Source: Campanula takesimana (taxonomy: Eukaryota > Streptophyta > Magnoliopsida > Asterales > Campanulaceae). Taken from it: DNA of 64,000 nt. The stretch lies in NCBI GenBank assembly GCA_026119855.1, contig JAOWBW010000043.1, positions 806,001 through 870,000 on the forward strand, given 5' to 3'. Below the pieces are notes generated by a model that did no database searches, was not told the DNA's origin, and worked only from the letters and a program-made list of their open reading frames with translations. The translations under genes were made by a program, and so were the position numbers. Positions 10,660 to 22,033 of the stretch are shown here, piece by piece. Position 1 is the stretch's first letter; each line of letters opens with the position of its first letter.

Positions 10660-13510
10660 AACTCTCCCATAAACCAAATTTGCTTATGACACCCAATCTT
10701 GCTGCATCTTTTTTCAAAACATTGTGCACTAAGCGGCTTTGTGAATATGTCTGCCATTTGATCTTGTGTCTTGCAATACTCAACGTGAATTATCTTTGTA
10801 TTCACGAGCTCCCTCAGAAAATGAAAACGAATTCGAATGTGCTTTGTTCTTCCATGGAGGACAGGATCTTTTGCAACAGAAATAGCTGAACTGTTATCGC
10901 ACAACAACGTCGTTGGACCCTTCTGTTTTTGCTTGAGACTTTCCAGCACTCCTCTTAACCACATAATTTGACATCCAGCGGAAGAGGCTGCGATGTACTC
11001 CGCTTCGGTAGTAGATAGAGCAACAACAGGTTGTTTCTTTGAACTCCATGATACAGCACCTGTGCCAAGGTTGAAAACATAACCAGAGGTGCTTTTGCTA
11101 TCATCCACGCTGCCTCCAAAATCACTATCTGTATAACCAATAAGATTAACTGGAACATTTGCTTGATAGAAAATTCCGTAGTCCAAAGTTCCTCTGACAT
11201 ATCGCAGAATTCTTTTGGCAGCCTCCCAATGACTTGAATGAGGTGATTCCATAAATCTACTAACTAGGCTGACAGAATAAACAATGTCAGGTCTTGTAGC
11301 GGTCAAATACATCAGATTTCCAACCAAGCTCCGAAACATTGTGGAGTTTATGAGCTTGCCTTCGCCTTCCTTGCTTAATTTTAATCCTGTAATGCACGGA
11401 GTTGACACAGGATTCGCTGCTTCCATTCTGAACTTCTTCAAGATTTCCTTGGCATACGACTCTTGAGAGATGAATATTCCATTCTTGGATTGAACAACTT
11501 CAATACCAAGAAAATGATGTAACTTTCCCATGTCCGTCATTTCAAATTCTTGCATCATAGAAAGCTTGAAATCATCCAGCATCTCCAAGCTATTTCCTGT
11601 GAAAATTAGATCATCAACATAGAGACTTACGAGTATGAAGCTCCCACATGGCTTGACCTTGGTGTACAAAGTATGCTCATATGGGCATCTTTGGAAACCA
11701 TTCTTCTCAAAATAAGAATTGATGCGGCTATACCAAGCACGCGGAGATTGTTTCAATCCATACAACGCCTTTTGTAATTTGTAAACTTTCTTCTCATCTC
11801 CCTTTTTCACAAAACCGGGAGGTTGTTCCTAGTAAACTTCTTCATTGAGTGTGCCATTTAAAAAGGCTGACTTAACGTCCATTTGAAGAATATTCCAACC
11901 ATTTTGAGCAGCGAGTGAAATGATTAAACGGACAGTGTCAAGTCTTGAAACAGGAGCGAATACCTCATTGTAGTCTTTTCCTTCCTTCTGTTTGTACCCC
12001 TTCGCAACAAGTCTAGCTTTGAATTTGTTGATTGAGCCGTCAGGATTCCTCTTTGTTTTGTAGACCCATTTCACACCAATCGCTTCCTTATGTGGAGGCA
12101 AGTCTGTAAGCTCCCATGTGTTGTTCCTTTCAATAGCTCCAATCTCTTCTTTCATTGCTTGCATCCACTTCTCATCTTTATGTGCTTGATCAAAAGAAAT
12201 TGGATCTTCTCCTGCAAAGAAAGCAAAGAAAATAGCATCCTCTTGATCAACTTGCTCTGTGACTTCATATAGTTCCTGCAAACTCCTCATTTTTTCCGGA
12301 GGTGAACTTTGTGATCTATCTTCATCTTCATAAATATTTTCTTGATAATCATTATTAAGGATTGGCAATCTTCCATCATTTTCTTCAAATTCATATGAAG
12401 CCTTTTCATCAAAGCGGACATCACGACTGATCACAATCTTCTCCTTTTTTGGATTAAACAACTTGAAAGCCTTGCTTCTCTCACTGTAGCCAATAAAAAT
12501 GCACTTTTCTGCTTTATCATCTAGTTTGTTACGTATCGCACTTGGGACATGCGTATACACAATTCTTCCGAACACCTTTAAGTGACTAACATCAGGCTTT
12601 GATCCATACCAGGCTTCATGAGGTGTGACACTCATCAAAATCTTAGTAGGCGATCTATTTAGAAGATAAACCGCACAAGAAACAGCTTCTGCCCAGAATT
12701 TTCTAGGTAATCTCTTCTCCTTTAGCATGCACCGTGCCATCTCTACAATTGTGCGATTCTTCCTTTCACAAACACCATTTTGTTGTGGCGTGTATCGAGC
12801 CGTCAATTCATGCCTTATTCCAAGAGATTTACAATAATCCTCAAATTCATTTGAGAGATATTCGCCTCCGCGATCTGTCCTTAAAGTTTTAATCAAAAAC
12901 CCAGATTTCCTTTCCACTTCAGCTTTAAATTCTTTAAAAACGTGAAATGCTTCAGACTTTTCTTTCAACATATACACCCAAATTTTTCTCGAGTAGTCAT
13001 CAATGAATGAAATAAAATAGTTATTACCTCCAAGCGATGACACCGACATTGGACCGCACAAATCTGAATGGATAAGTTGCAATGGCTGCTTTGCTTTCCA
13101 GACAGATTTGTATTGAAAAGAATTTCGATGTTGCTTTCCAAGCTGGCATTCTTCGCAAACTTCTTTCACAGGATCAATTCGGGGCAGCCCTTCAACCATT
13201 GTCATTCTTGATAACAATTTCAGACTTTCATAATTCAAGTGTCCGTACCTCTTGTGCCATAATCTGAAAATCTCTGTTTCACCACTTGCTAAGCAGGCTA
13301 AGTTTGGAACTTGGAGATTGAGAGGGAACAATTATTTGTAGCCACACCGATCTTTGCAACAAGCTGATTTTGTCTTGACAAATAGCAAGAATCTTCTCGA
13401 AAATGAACATCATAGCCCTTTTTCAAAAGATGGCCAACACTAAGCAGATTATTCTTCAAGGCAGGTACAAAGTAAACTTCTGAAATCTTTTCTCTTGTCC
13501 CTGTCTTCAT
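10620..13510 (-). pseudogene. C3 integrase, reverse transcriptase and RNase H (nearly intact)
   Basis: It contains the gag-pre-integrase zinc finger (HKRYGHLN, CEECQLGK) and the integrase core with Asp-Asp-Glu context (IHSDLCGP, RTDRGGEY, PQQNGVCERKNRT). RT follows (LQMDVKSAFLNG, ALYGLKQSPRAWY, catalytic YVDD intact), then Copia RNase H (STTEAEYIA, CDNSSAI, DIFTKPL). Only two lesions lie here: a one-base frameshift near 13330 and a stop at 11829-11831. Its last dozen codons run into the LTR. It is the best-preserved pol in the window. Confidence 0.92.
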
Positions 13511-13570
13511 TTTAAACTCAACTTCTCCAACACCTTTAATTTCATATGCTTTTCCATCTCCGACTCTAAT

Positions 13571-14722
13571 TTACCCAAAATCAGATTCAATTAAACTTGA
13601 GAAAATCATTTTGTTACCTGTCATATGTTTACTTGCTCCGCTGTCCACATACCATGCTCCACCATTTGTTGTTTCACCTTGACAAACGAGCAACAAGGTT
13701 TCTTCTTCACCTTTGTTATCATGCACCAATCCAGCCTCTATAGGCTTGTAATCCTCCTTGTTCCTGTAATCATCCTTGTACCAGCAATCATTAATTGTAT
13801 GGCCTGATTTGTGGCAAAGACGACATTCAAGATAGCCACGACCACGTCCTCTTTGATAGCCACGTCCTCTCCCCCTTTGATTTCCTTGTCCTCCTCTATA
13901 ACCATGACCTCCTCTTTCGTGATTATAGCCGCGCCCTCTTGAATTCTGATTTTGTTCTTCGTAATTTCTGGGAAAGCCTCTACCTCCTTGAAAATTTGAA
14001 CCTCTTCCCCTTGGAGCTCTTCCTCTTCCTCGTCCTCGAGATGAACCATCACCACCATCATTAGTAATTTGTGAGGCTAGAGCTTTATCAGGTTGAGAAG
14101 TAGGGGGATTCCTTTTATTGATCTTGATTTCATGGGCTAGCAATCTTCCTTGCAACTCCTCCACGGATAGAGTCGATAGATCCTTTGATTCTTCTATAGC
14201 AACAACAACATAGTCAAACTTTTGTGGTAGACTCCGAAGAATTTTCTGAACAATTCTTTCAGTTTCCAAATTCTCCCCATTTGACGCAATTTGATTCACA
14301 ATGGAATTAACCCTTGTGAAATAATTTGAGATGTCTTCACTTTCTTTCATCTCCAGCTTTTCAAAATCTGATCGTAGGGATTGAAGACGGACTTTCTTGA
14401 CTGTTGCTTCTCCTTTATACGCGGCATGAATGATATCCCAGGCTCCTTTTGCTGTCTCGGCTTTGGAAATTTTTTCAAACACCGGCATATCAATTGCTTG
14501 GTAAATTTCATAGAGTGCTCTGCTGTCTTGCTTCCTATTATCAAACAAAGTTTTCTTCTGTGCAGCCGACAATTGTTCTTCGTCTTCTGGTTCTTCATAA
14601 CCTTCAAGTACAATCTTCCACAACTCTTTTGATTTCAGCAACACCTTCATATTGCAACTCCAATAATCATAGTTTTCTCCCTTAAAGCGAGGAATTGTAG
14701 AGATAATACTGCTGCTGGCCAT
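13571..14722 (-). pseudogene. C3 gag and protease
   Basis: It starts at the ATG at 14722 (MASSSIISTIPRFKGENY), the first ATG after the primer-binding site. A UBN2-type Gag domain (YWSCNMKVLLKSKELW, LRSLPQKF) precedes an unusually Gly/Arg-rich segment of RGRG repeats. A CCHC knuckle (CRLCHKSGHTINDC) and a protease active site (WYVDSGASKHMTG) follow. A stop at 13571-13573 interrupts the frame, which then continues openly. The RGG stretch probably binds RNA. Confidence 0.93.
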
Positions 14723-14755
14723 TCCTCCTATTTGCTGTTTCAAATTTGGATAAAC

Positions 14756-14773
14756 CAAGCTCTGATACCAGTT
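14756..14773 (-). other. C3 primer-binding site
   Basis: The minus strand directly after the LTR reads AACTGGTATCAGAGCTTG. TGGTATCAGAGC is the classic site complementary to initiator methionine tRNA, which primes minus-strand DNA. Confidence 0.9.
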
Positions 14774-15065
14774 TGATAGATATCTGAGTACAAGAGCAGG
14801 AGATGGATAAAACAAATTGTTTGAGATATTTGAAAGAGAAGGAACACTAGTACTTTTATTCTGAAGTTTTTATTTATATCTCATATATAAAACTTGGATT
14901 ACACCACGACTTATATAGCCATCTCAGTACATAAAATGAAAAGACACATTATTAAAAACATGAATCTATAACTCTCTAGAAGCATGAATCACCCATGAGA
15001 AATGAATCAGTCTCATAACTAATCCTTAGTGAATGTATCCAGCAATTTGGTTTAATTCTCCAACA
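14774..15065 (-). repeat. C3 5' LTR (292 bp)
   Basis: The same sequence as 10368-10659 with one base change. It runs from TGTTGGAG at 15065 to ATCA at 14774 on the minus strand. Confidence 0.95.
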
Positions 15066-15451
15066 TAGACCTCATCATTTCTTGCATTTTTTGGTGCATT
15101 TGTTGTTCCATTTCCTCCCGCATTTGTTCAACTTGGGTGTTTACTTGGGTGTTAAGAGTCTCTATCAAGCTTTCTATAATCTCATCTTTATGTCTCATCT
15201 CAGCATCATAGTCCATATTATGACTGTTGGAGGAAGAAAAAGACAGAGAAGACCGGTTACTCAATGGCAAGTCATCAAAGAAACAAACTCCATGCTCTCC
15301 AAAACCGGGCAATCGATCACCTCTTTGTCACTTGTTTTGAATACAAATGGCCATCCAAAGTTCTCCTCGGAAGGGGGGGGCGTTCAGTGCTTTCAGGTTC
15401 CATAATTCCTTTCTCAATAGCATGTTCACGAGCACGCTCCACATATGTTTC
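15066..15451 (-). pseudogene. CACTA second gene, exon 3
   Basis: The exon starts after an AG acceptor (15453-15452) and reads ETYVERAREHAIEKG, in phase with the exon ending at 51065. A run of eight C residues near 15375 carries a frameshift, and a TGA at 15328-15330 stops the next frame. The rest encodes LPGFGEHGVCFF, a Ser-rich stretch, and a Met/Glu/Gln coiled coil (MREEMEQQMHQKMQEMM) typical of plant Ptta/En-Spm-like proteins. C3 then interrupts the coiled coil. Confidence 0.7.
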
Positions 15452-15585
15452 CTATTCATTATAGAAAAATAAAAAATAATTAATATTGACAAAAAAAAAG
15501 AGGTAGAGTGAGTGTAAGCACGAAAAGGAGCAAATTTCATATGAGGTGGAGCATCATTTTAGGATTGCTGCATCTATATAATATA

Positions 15586-15861
15586 CTCCCTCCATCCCAA
15601 AATACTTGTTGTTGGGGATAAATGCATAGAGATTAAGAAACAAAGTAAAATTACAAAGTTAACCTTCATCAATTCTGAGATAGTAATTACTGGAGTAGGA
15701 ACCTATCACTAAAATAAACACAACTAATCCTAATTAATCATGGTGTGGGGTGAAGAATGGCTGGTACTAATTAAGAGACATTGGGAAAAAAAAAACAGCA
15801 AAACACAAAGAGACATTGGGAATTAAAAAAACAGAAAAACACAAAGAGACTGCATAGGGAG
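15586..15861. mobile_element. Possible Stowaway-like MITE in a CACTA intron
   Basis: The left end CTCCCTCCATCCCAAAATAC follows TA. The right end TAGGGAG is followed by TA. The outer bases and TA duplication fit Stowaway/mariner MITEs, but inner TIR similarity is weak, so the right boundary is tentative. It contains duplicated CACAAAGAGACATTGGGA-type segments. Confidence 0.4.
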
Positions 15862-16639
15862 TAATGTGCACTAATTAAGGGTATATTCGTCAAACTGTGT
15901 CAAAGTTTTATGAAAAACCTGACATACAAGAATTGTTTATGCAATTAGTGTCTGAATGAACATGAAGGACTTTTTCAGATATTCTTACCACAGAGAAAGA
16001 TAATGAAAGAGAAGAAAATACAAAAAATATTAATTAACTGTCTTCTCATTCAGTTCTGAGATATGATTCAAATCACAGTGAGATTATATTTTATGATTTT
16101 ATCATCTTATTTATATTGGAGTTGCAAGTCACACATATTAATGGGTACACATCAAATCCATTAAATCAAACCAGAGTTGTTCATCTAATAGATGAGGTGG
16201 AAAATGAGAAAAATAGAACTTTGAACTTCAATTTTCAAAGTGGAACTCCCGAAGGTGGAGCATCCTGAAAAAACAGAGATTAGACTATACTAGTGAACTT
16301 TAAGTAGATGGTAAGATCGTTGTTCAATTTCAGTCTCTTCATTTCTTCTGATTTCTTCTTAGTTTATCTTTACCCCGACAGCATATCTTTCTCAGACAGT
16401 ATAAGTACAAATCAGACGAGGGAAAGATAGCGCTAGACAAAGTGTTGATTGAAAAGCTAAAGAAACAAACCATGTAACTGTCTAGAATGAACACCAGGAG
16501 ATAAGAAGACTGTAGTAGACATGGATTCAAGCAAAATATCTATAAAGAAACGGACCTGATCTTTCTTGTTAAGAGCACAGCTATTGCAGAGACACGGGGC
16601 TTAGCACTTATCAGCAACAAAGATGAAAAAGGTTTGGAG
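15862..16639. other. CACTA intron sequence left of S2
   Basis: AT-rich sequence with no credible coding frame. It belongs to the large intron of the CACTA second gene and ends at the S2 target duplication TCAAT (16640-16644). Confidence 0.5.
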
Positions 16640-16644
16640 TCAAT

Positions 16645-17566
16645 TGTTAGAACCCTCGTTTCTTAACTAAGTGTTTTGACAAATAATTAAAGAACTCATC
16701 ATGGATTATCAAGAAGTAAACTCGAAATCATCAAGTCTTCACAGGTCCACTATCTTGACATATCGAGATAACAAACCTTCAAGATAGCAGACCTTAACAC
16801 TCTTGCCAACTCAAATCTCAGTCAAAGTCAAACTTGAATTAACACTGTTCACAAACTTTATTCCAGTCAAAGATTAATGACTGACATGTGCATTTCCAAG
16901 AAGTTCAAGACCGTTTGAACTCAAATAGATATATACTGAAGACCTATAAAAAGAGCTCTACACTACTGAAGACCATACCTCTGTCTTGGCCATTCTTCAT
17001 ACAACTTGATTAAAGCTTTTAAGCAACTCAATTGTAAAGCACTCTTGAAATTTATAAATCTGTACTAAAATAGATAAGCATAAATAGATTTCATATAGCT
17101 ACATAAGAACAATCTTAGAGATCACCAAAACCCTCACATTTGTGAAACCTTTTTCTTTTCTTTTTCTGTGCTTTGCAACAAGTACAAAGCTTAGTTAGTG
17201 AGGCTAATTAGGCTGAAAAAGCTTGAGGGAATTTTCCATACAATTTATTGTAATTTATTGACGAAGTATTATAGTGAATTGTCTCTTCACTGTTGAGGAC
17301 AGTGAAGCGTGGATGTAGGAGAGTTGCATTACTCTGAACCACGTTATATCGTTGTGTTTGTGTCTCATTTACTCACACTTATTCACACGCTAATCACTTT
17401 TCATTTACTGATTTATTTCTTCTATTTACTTTATTATTATTCTGCTGCATAACTCAACGTACATACACTGCACCTCAAGATAGTCGACCAACTCTGCCAA
17501 GATATTCGACCTCTTGTGAACTAATATTTACCTGCGTTAAGTGCATAAGAAGTACATGTTCTTTCA
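16645..17566 (+). repeat. S2 5' LTR (922 bp)
   Basis: It runs from TGTTAGAACCC to TGTTCTTTCA and is nearly identical to 49204-50109, apart from a short indel at about 16775-16792 that includes one signature-motif copy. It holds signature motifs at 16743-16756, 16781-16795, 17477-17489 and 17499-17512, and a TATA box CTATAAAA near 16944. Confidence 0.95.
16944..16951 (+). promoter_or_regulatory. S2 5' LTR TATA box
   Basis: CTATAAAA lies 300 bases into the LTR and is conserved in the 3' LTR (about 49488-49495). It is the likely core promoter for the genomic RNA. Confidence 0.6.
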
Positions 17567-17580
17567 ATTGGCACCAGAGC
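17567..17580 (+). other. S2 primer-binding site
   Basis: ATTGGCACCAGAGC directly follows the LTR end and resembles the initiator methionine tRNA site TTGGTATCAGAGC. It supports the LTR boundary at 17566. Confidence 0.75.
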
Positions 17581-17621
17581 TGGTTTCTAAAAGACTTAAT
17601 TGTCTTCAAGCTTAACATCTT

Positions 17622-19734
17622 GTGAAGGATCCAGAAGCATTAACATCATGCCTTAACCCAGAAGAAACAATGAGAAAGACATTCCACATGTTGATGGTTT
17701 TGGATCATTTGAAATATTCTCTTCCAAAATCAAGACTTACCTTGATTCAAACAGTGTTTGGAACTAGTTTGTTCTTCATGAAGAAGTTAGAATACCCACT
17801 CAACCTGACACAAATGGAGGAGATGACAAATACAAAACCCTAGACATTTGGACTGAAACTGAAAGACACTTAGTAACAGCTAATCAAAAAGTCAAAAACA
17901 TTTTACAAAAAAGTGTTAATGACTCTTTGGCCCAAGAAATTGGGAAAGTTGAAACTGCTAAAGAAGCCTGGGGTTTAATCAAAAGCAAGTTTACTATGCA
18001 TACAAGTGTCAGAGCACAAAACCTATATAACCTAATAAGGCAACTTGACAATTTTAAGTTTGCTACTGGTGAAAGAGTTAGTGCTGCCAAAGACAGATTT
18101 GAAGATCTACTTAAACTAGTGTCAGATCATGGCAAGAAACAATATCAACAAGACCTATGTATGAAAATATTCTCAAGTCTCCCTCAAAAATATGAAAAAG
18201 TATCACTACCCATAAGAGAATGTATTGAATGGCCAACCATGACTGTTGAACAATACTTTAGAAAATTGGAAGCATATGAACTTGAAGGGACTGTCAAATT
18301 ACCCACCATAGCATCATCCTTAGCCAATGCTCACACCATGGCTCTTGCTGCACAAGAATCCCCAAAAGCTTACTCACAACAGGACATTGATTCCCTAATC
18401 TGCAATGCTATTCAGAAAGTCAACCTATCCCAAAAACTAGAAGTCAAACCTTTGACTCAAGAAGGCATTCCCAGCCTGACAACCATAGCTGTTAAAAATG
18501 CTATGAAACCTCAAAAAAGGATGTTTGACAAAAGAAACACATCATCCACCTCTAACCAAGTCCAAACTGAAAAGAAAGATGTCATATGCTATAACTGTAA
18601 AAAGTTAGGTCACTACTCTCAAGAGTGCCCTGAACCAAATAAATCAAGAAATTTTTCAACCCAGAAGAAGCTATCATATTTTAAAGATATCACACACAGT
18701 TGTAGGTGTAATTGCTTCAACTGTGCCAATGCCAAACAAGTTGAAAAGAAGGAACAGGACATGATAGTAGACCTATCAAAATTCAGTGATGATGAAAGTG
18801 ACTCCTCAGACTCAGACAATTACATGGAAGCCATGATATGTCTCATGGCAAATGAAGAAGATGACTCAGAAAGTGAAGAGGAACATGAAGCTCTTGCAGC
18901 TGCAGAAGAACTGAAAGAGGTAAGTGATTTTAATTCCCTTGACCTTGAAGGTCTTAAAAATTTAGCTTGCACTTTGTTTATTCAGAGAAAGAAAGAAGAA
19001 TCAAGTCTTAGGGTCTTGATAGATGAAAATATACAATTTTCTAAGGAGTTGGATAGCCTTAAAACCAAAAACACCCTTCTTGAAACCCAAACCTAACTCT
19101 TCAAAAACAGAACACACAGCAAGCTGATAAGATAGTAGACCTTGATGCTGATGTTTTTAATGCAAGAAACAATCTCCTTCACATCAGCAGTCAACTAAAA
19201 GAACTAAACTTGAGAATAGAGGCTCTAAATGATGAGAACCAAGCATTTAAAACCAAAATTGAATCTTGGAACAAATCAAGCACAACCATCTCACACTTCT
19301 TGTACACTCAAAGGCATCCTCTTGACAAAACTGGATTAGGAGCAAATAATCCAACAATAGTAGAATACAAACTTCCTAAGGGTGATAGAAAACTTCAGAA
19401 AATGCTACTTGTCAAGATGGGAGACAAGACAATAAGAAAGCCCATCTATCCTGTCCAAATAAAACAGGATGTATACAAGGCTCAAGGAAAGATGAAGGAT
19501 GTCAGCTATCATGATCAAGCCTCCAGTAGCAGGGTTCAAATGACAAACTCCCACAACAAAATTTGTGCCCCAATTCCCCCAAAGCAATCTCAAACTTGGA
19601 GGAACAATCAAACAAGTCAAAACCCTAGAGGACAGCAGACCTATCAAGGATACCCAAGAAGACAGCAGACCTACCAAAGTTATCCTAGAAGGCAGCAGAC
19701 CTACCAAAGGAGAAACAAAGGAATAAAAAGATAA
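17622..19734 (+). pseudogene. S2 gag (Sirevirus-type, frameshifted)
   Basis: Gag is split over three frames: 17622-17843, about 17844-19096, and about 19097-19734. The central domain (LIRQLDNFKFATGERVSAA; YFRKLEAYELEG) is UBN2-like Gag. A CCHC knuckle (CYNCKKLGHYSQEC) is followed about 35 residues later by an unusual CRCNCFNC cluster, an acidic DDESDSSDSD stretch, and a coiled coil. The tail has three 10-residue repeats (QQTYQ(G/S)YPRR, 19631-19720). The frameshift at about 19100 breaks the coiled coil. Its architecture matches S1. Confidence 0.85.
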
Positions 19735-20018
19735 TATAGCACTTCAAGTTTCACTAAAACCTATGCCTCACACAACTCATATAACCCTCACCCTCACCAC
19801 AACCACCATCACCAACAATTCAAAATGACATCCTACATGTACCAAATCTTGTCATATCTGAACTCCTTCAACCAAAAACCTTATATCCCAAAGAACAATA
19901 ATCCTCTTAAGAAAATTGTGAAAGTTTGGGTCCCTAAGGCTGTCTTACCACCTGGACCCACATTCAAAAAAGAGACCATGTTTGTTTTCCTTTATTTGTT
20001 TTATAGGAATTTAATAAA

Positions 20019-20524
20019 GGAGTCTGGTACCTAAATAGTGGTTGCAGCAGACATATGACCTTCAACAAGCAATGGCTAAAGAACTTCATTCCAAAAGATG
20101 GCCCAAGTGTTATTTTTGGAGATAATTCTCAAGCAAGAGTAAAAGGACATGGAGATTTGATCATAAAAAGCATTATCTTATCAAATGTGTCCTATGTGGA
20201 AGGTATCAAGCACAACTTGATAAGCATCAGTCAGATCTGTGATAAAGGATTTCATGTTGTGTGCTCTAATAACCTGTGTCAAGTGAAAATTCAAATGATG
20301 AAATCATTCTTACTAGCTTCAGAAAGGGAAATGTGTATTGCATATCCCTTGAAGTGACTCAATCCTCTAAAGTTATGTGTCTACTGTCTTATAATCAGTC
20401 TGATTTAGCATGGCTCTGGCATAATAGAATGGCTCACTTGAATCTCAAAAGTATAGCCAAACTCACATCCTCCAATCTTGTCAAAGGACTTCCAAATATA
20501 TCCTTCAAAAAGGATAAAATGTGA
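20019..20524 (+). pseudogene. S2 protease motif and integrase zinc finger
   Basis: The protease signature reads WYLNSGCSRHMT. The catalytic Asp is Asn (codon 20034-20036), whereas S1 keeps Asp, so the S2 protease should be inactive. The gag-pre-integrase domain follows (SYVEGIKHNLISISQIC; HNRMAHLN). A frameshift near 20290 and a stop at 20522-20524, in place of a zinc-binding Cys before ACQCGK, break it. Confidence 0.85.
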
Positions 20525-22033
20525 AATGCTTGTCAGTGTGGAAAGCAACAAAGGACTTCTTTTAAAGACAAAAATAGATTGGATACAAAAAGACCAATTG
20601 AACTTATTCATATGGACTTATTTGGACCAATCAGAATTAGAAGCCTTGGAGGAAAAAGATACTCACTTGTGATAGTTGATGACTTTACAAGATTCTCTTG
20701 GATTATTCTCTTAGAATCCAATTCAGAAACCCTTGGTCAACTAGTCAAATTGATAAATCAAGTTCAAAATCTCAAAAACATCAAAGTGGTCAGAATAAAG
20801 TCAGATCATGGTACTGAATTTAAAAATACTGGTGTTGAAGAATTTTGCAATCAATAAGGAATAAGTTATAACTTCTCAGCCCCTAGAACTCCTCAACAAA
20901 ATGGAGTTGCTAAGAGAAAGAACAAAACAATTTGTGAAGCTGCTAGGACCATGTTATCTGAAAACAACCTTCCTAAGTATTTTTGGGGAGAAGCTGTTAC
21001 AACTATAGTATATGTTCAGAACAAGACTTTGATAAACAAATATCACATGAAGACTCCCTATGAATTGTGGAATGAAAGAACTCCAACAATCTTTTACTTT
21101 CATGCCTTTGGAAGTAAATTTTTCATTCACAAAAATAGGAAGAACAATTTAGACAAATTTGAGTCTAAAAGTGATGAAGGAATATTCCTTGGCTACTATG
21201 CAACAAGCAAGGCATATAGAGTTTATAATAAAAGAAGAATGGTGGTTGAAGAGTCCATTCATGTGGATTTTGATGAATCCCCCAGTGCCTGGGATTTGAA
21301 AATTAATGAGTTTGATGAAACTCTTGGAAATGTTGATTCTCTGCCTGAACCATCACCCATTACCTCTCAAAATTCCAAAAATGATCAACTCGACTATCTT
21401 CCTTACAATCTACCTAAAAGCACTTCTGAATCATTTCCTCCCTTCAGCAACCTTAAAATTAACGACAATCAACCTTTACCACTAGTTGCTCAGCCTGGAA
21501 CAACCCACATTTACCCAATTCTCATTGATGATAGTAGACCTACCAATGATATTAGACCTACTACTGATAATAAACCTATCACTGAGAACAAAACTGGGAA
21601 CAATAGTGAACCAAGCTCATCCACTCAAGAACCATTAATTCCCAATCAATCTAGGTCCATTCCTATCTCCAACATTTACATTGAACTCCCCATATCCAGA
21701 AACTTCAACAATAACCATCCAGAGTCTTTAGTTATTGGTGACATTGCCAGTGGAGTTCAAACAAGGACAAACATTGAAGATGAAGCCTTGTATAGTGCTT
21801 TCATATCTCAGATAGAGCCAAAGAAGATCAATAAAGCTCTACTTGATGCAGATTGGATAGAAGCAATAGAGGAAGCGCTTGAACAGTTTGAAAGGAACAA
21901 AGTATGGAAGCTTGTTCCTAAACCTAAAAATCAAATTGTAAATGGAACTAGATGGGTGTTCAGAAATAAGATGAATGAAGATGGTAGAGTCATAAGAAAC
22001 ATAGCAAGATTGGTAGCTCAAGGCTGTAGATAA
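20525..22033 (+). pseudogene. S2 integrase core and linker
   Basis: The integrase core has IHMDLFGPI, VRIKSDHGTEFKNTG and PQQNGVAKRKNKT, with the Asp-Asp-Glu context visible, then the Copia C-terminal region (GSKFFIHKNRKNNLDKFESK, GIFLGY). A stop lies at 20855-20857. From about 21290 to 21770 the protein is a Pro/Ser/Asn-rich linker with repeats around DSRPTNDIRPTTDNKP. From 20276 to 23347 the frame is constant, and only stops interrupt it. Confidence 0.85.

Larger units (their letters stand above)
10368..15065 (-). mobile_element. C3: young Copia retrotransposon in the CACTA second gene
   Basis: Two 292-bp LTRs (10368-10659 and 14774-15065) differ by a single base that I can find (A near 10569, T in the other copy), so insertion was recent. 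TSD TAGAC lies at 10363-10367 and 15066-15070. The minus strand reads LTR, primer-binding site, gag, protease, integrase, RT, RNase H, polypurine tract, LTR. The coding region is one polyprotein broken by two stops and one frameshift. It is a Copia element whose lineage I did not assign. Confidence 0.95.

Noticed and set aside
13738..14061. 107-residue acidic minus ORF opposite frame in C3 gag
   Set aside because: Shadow of the Arg/Gly-rich Gag region in a different frame.
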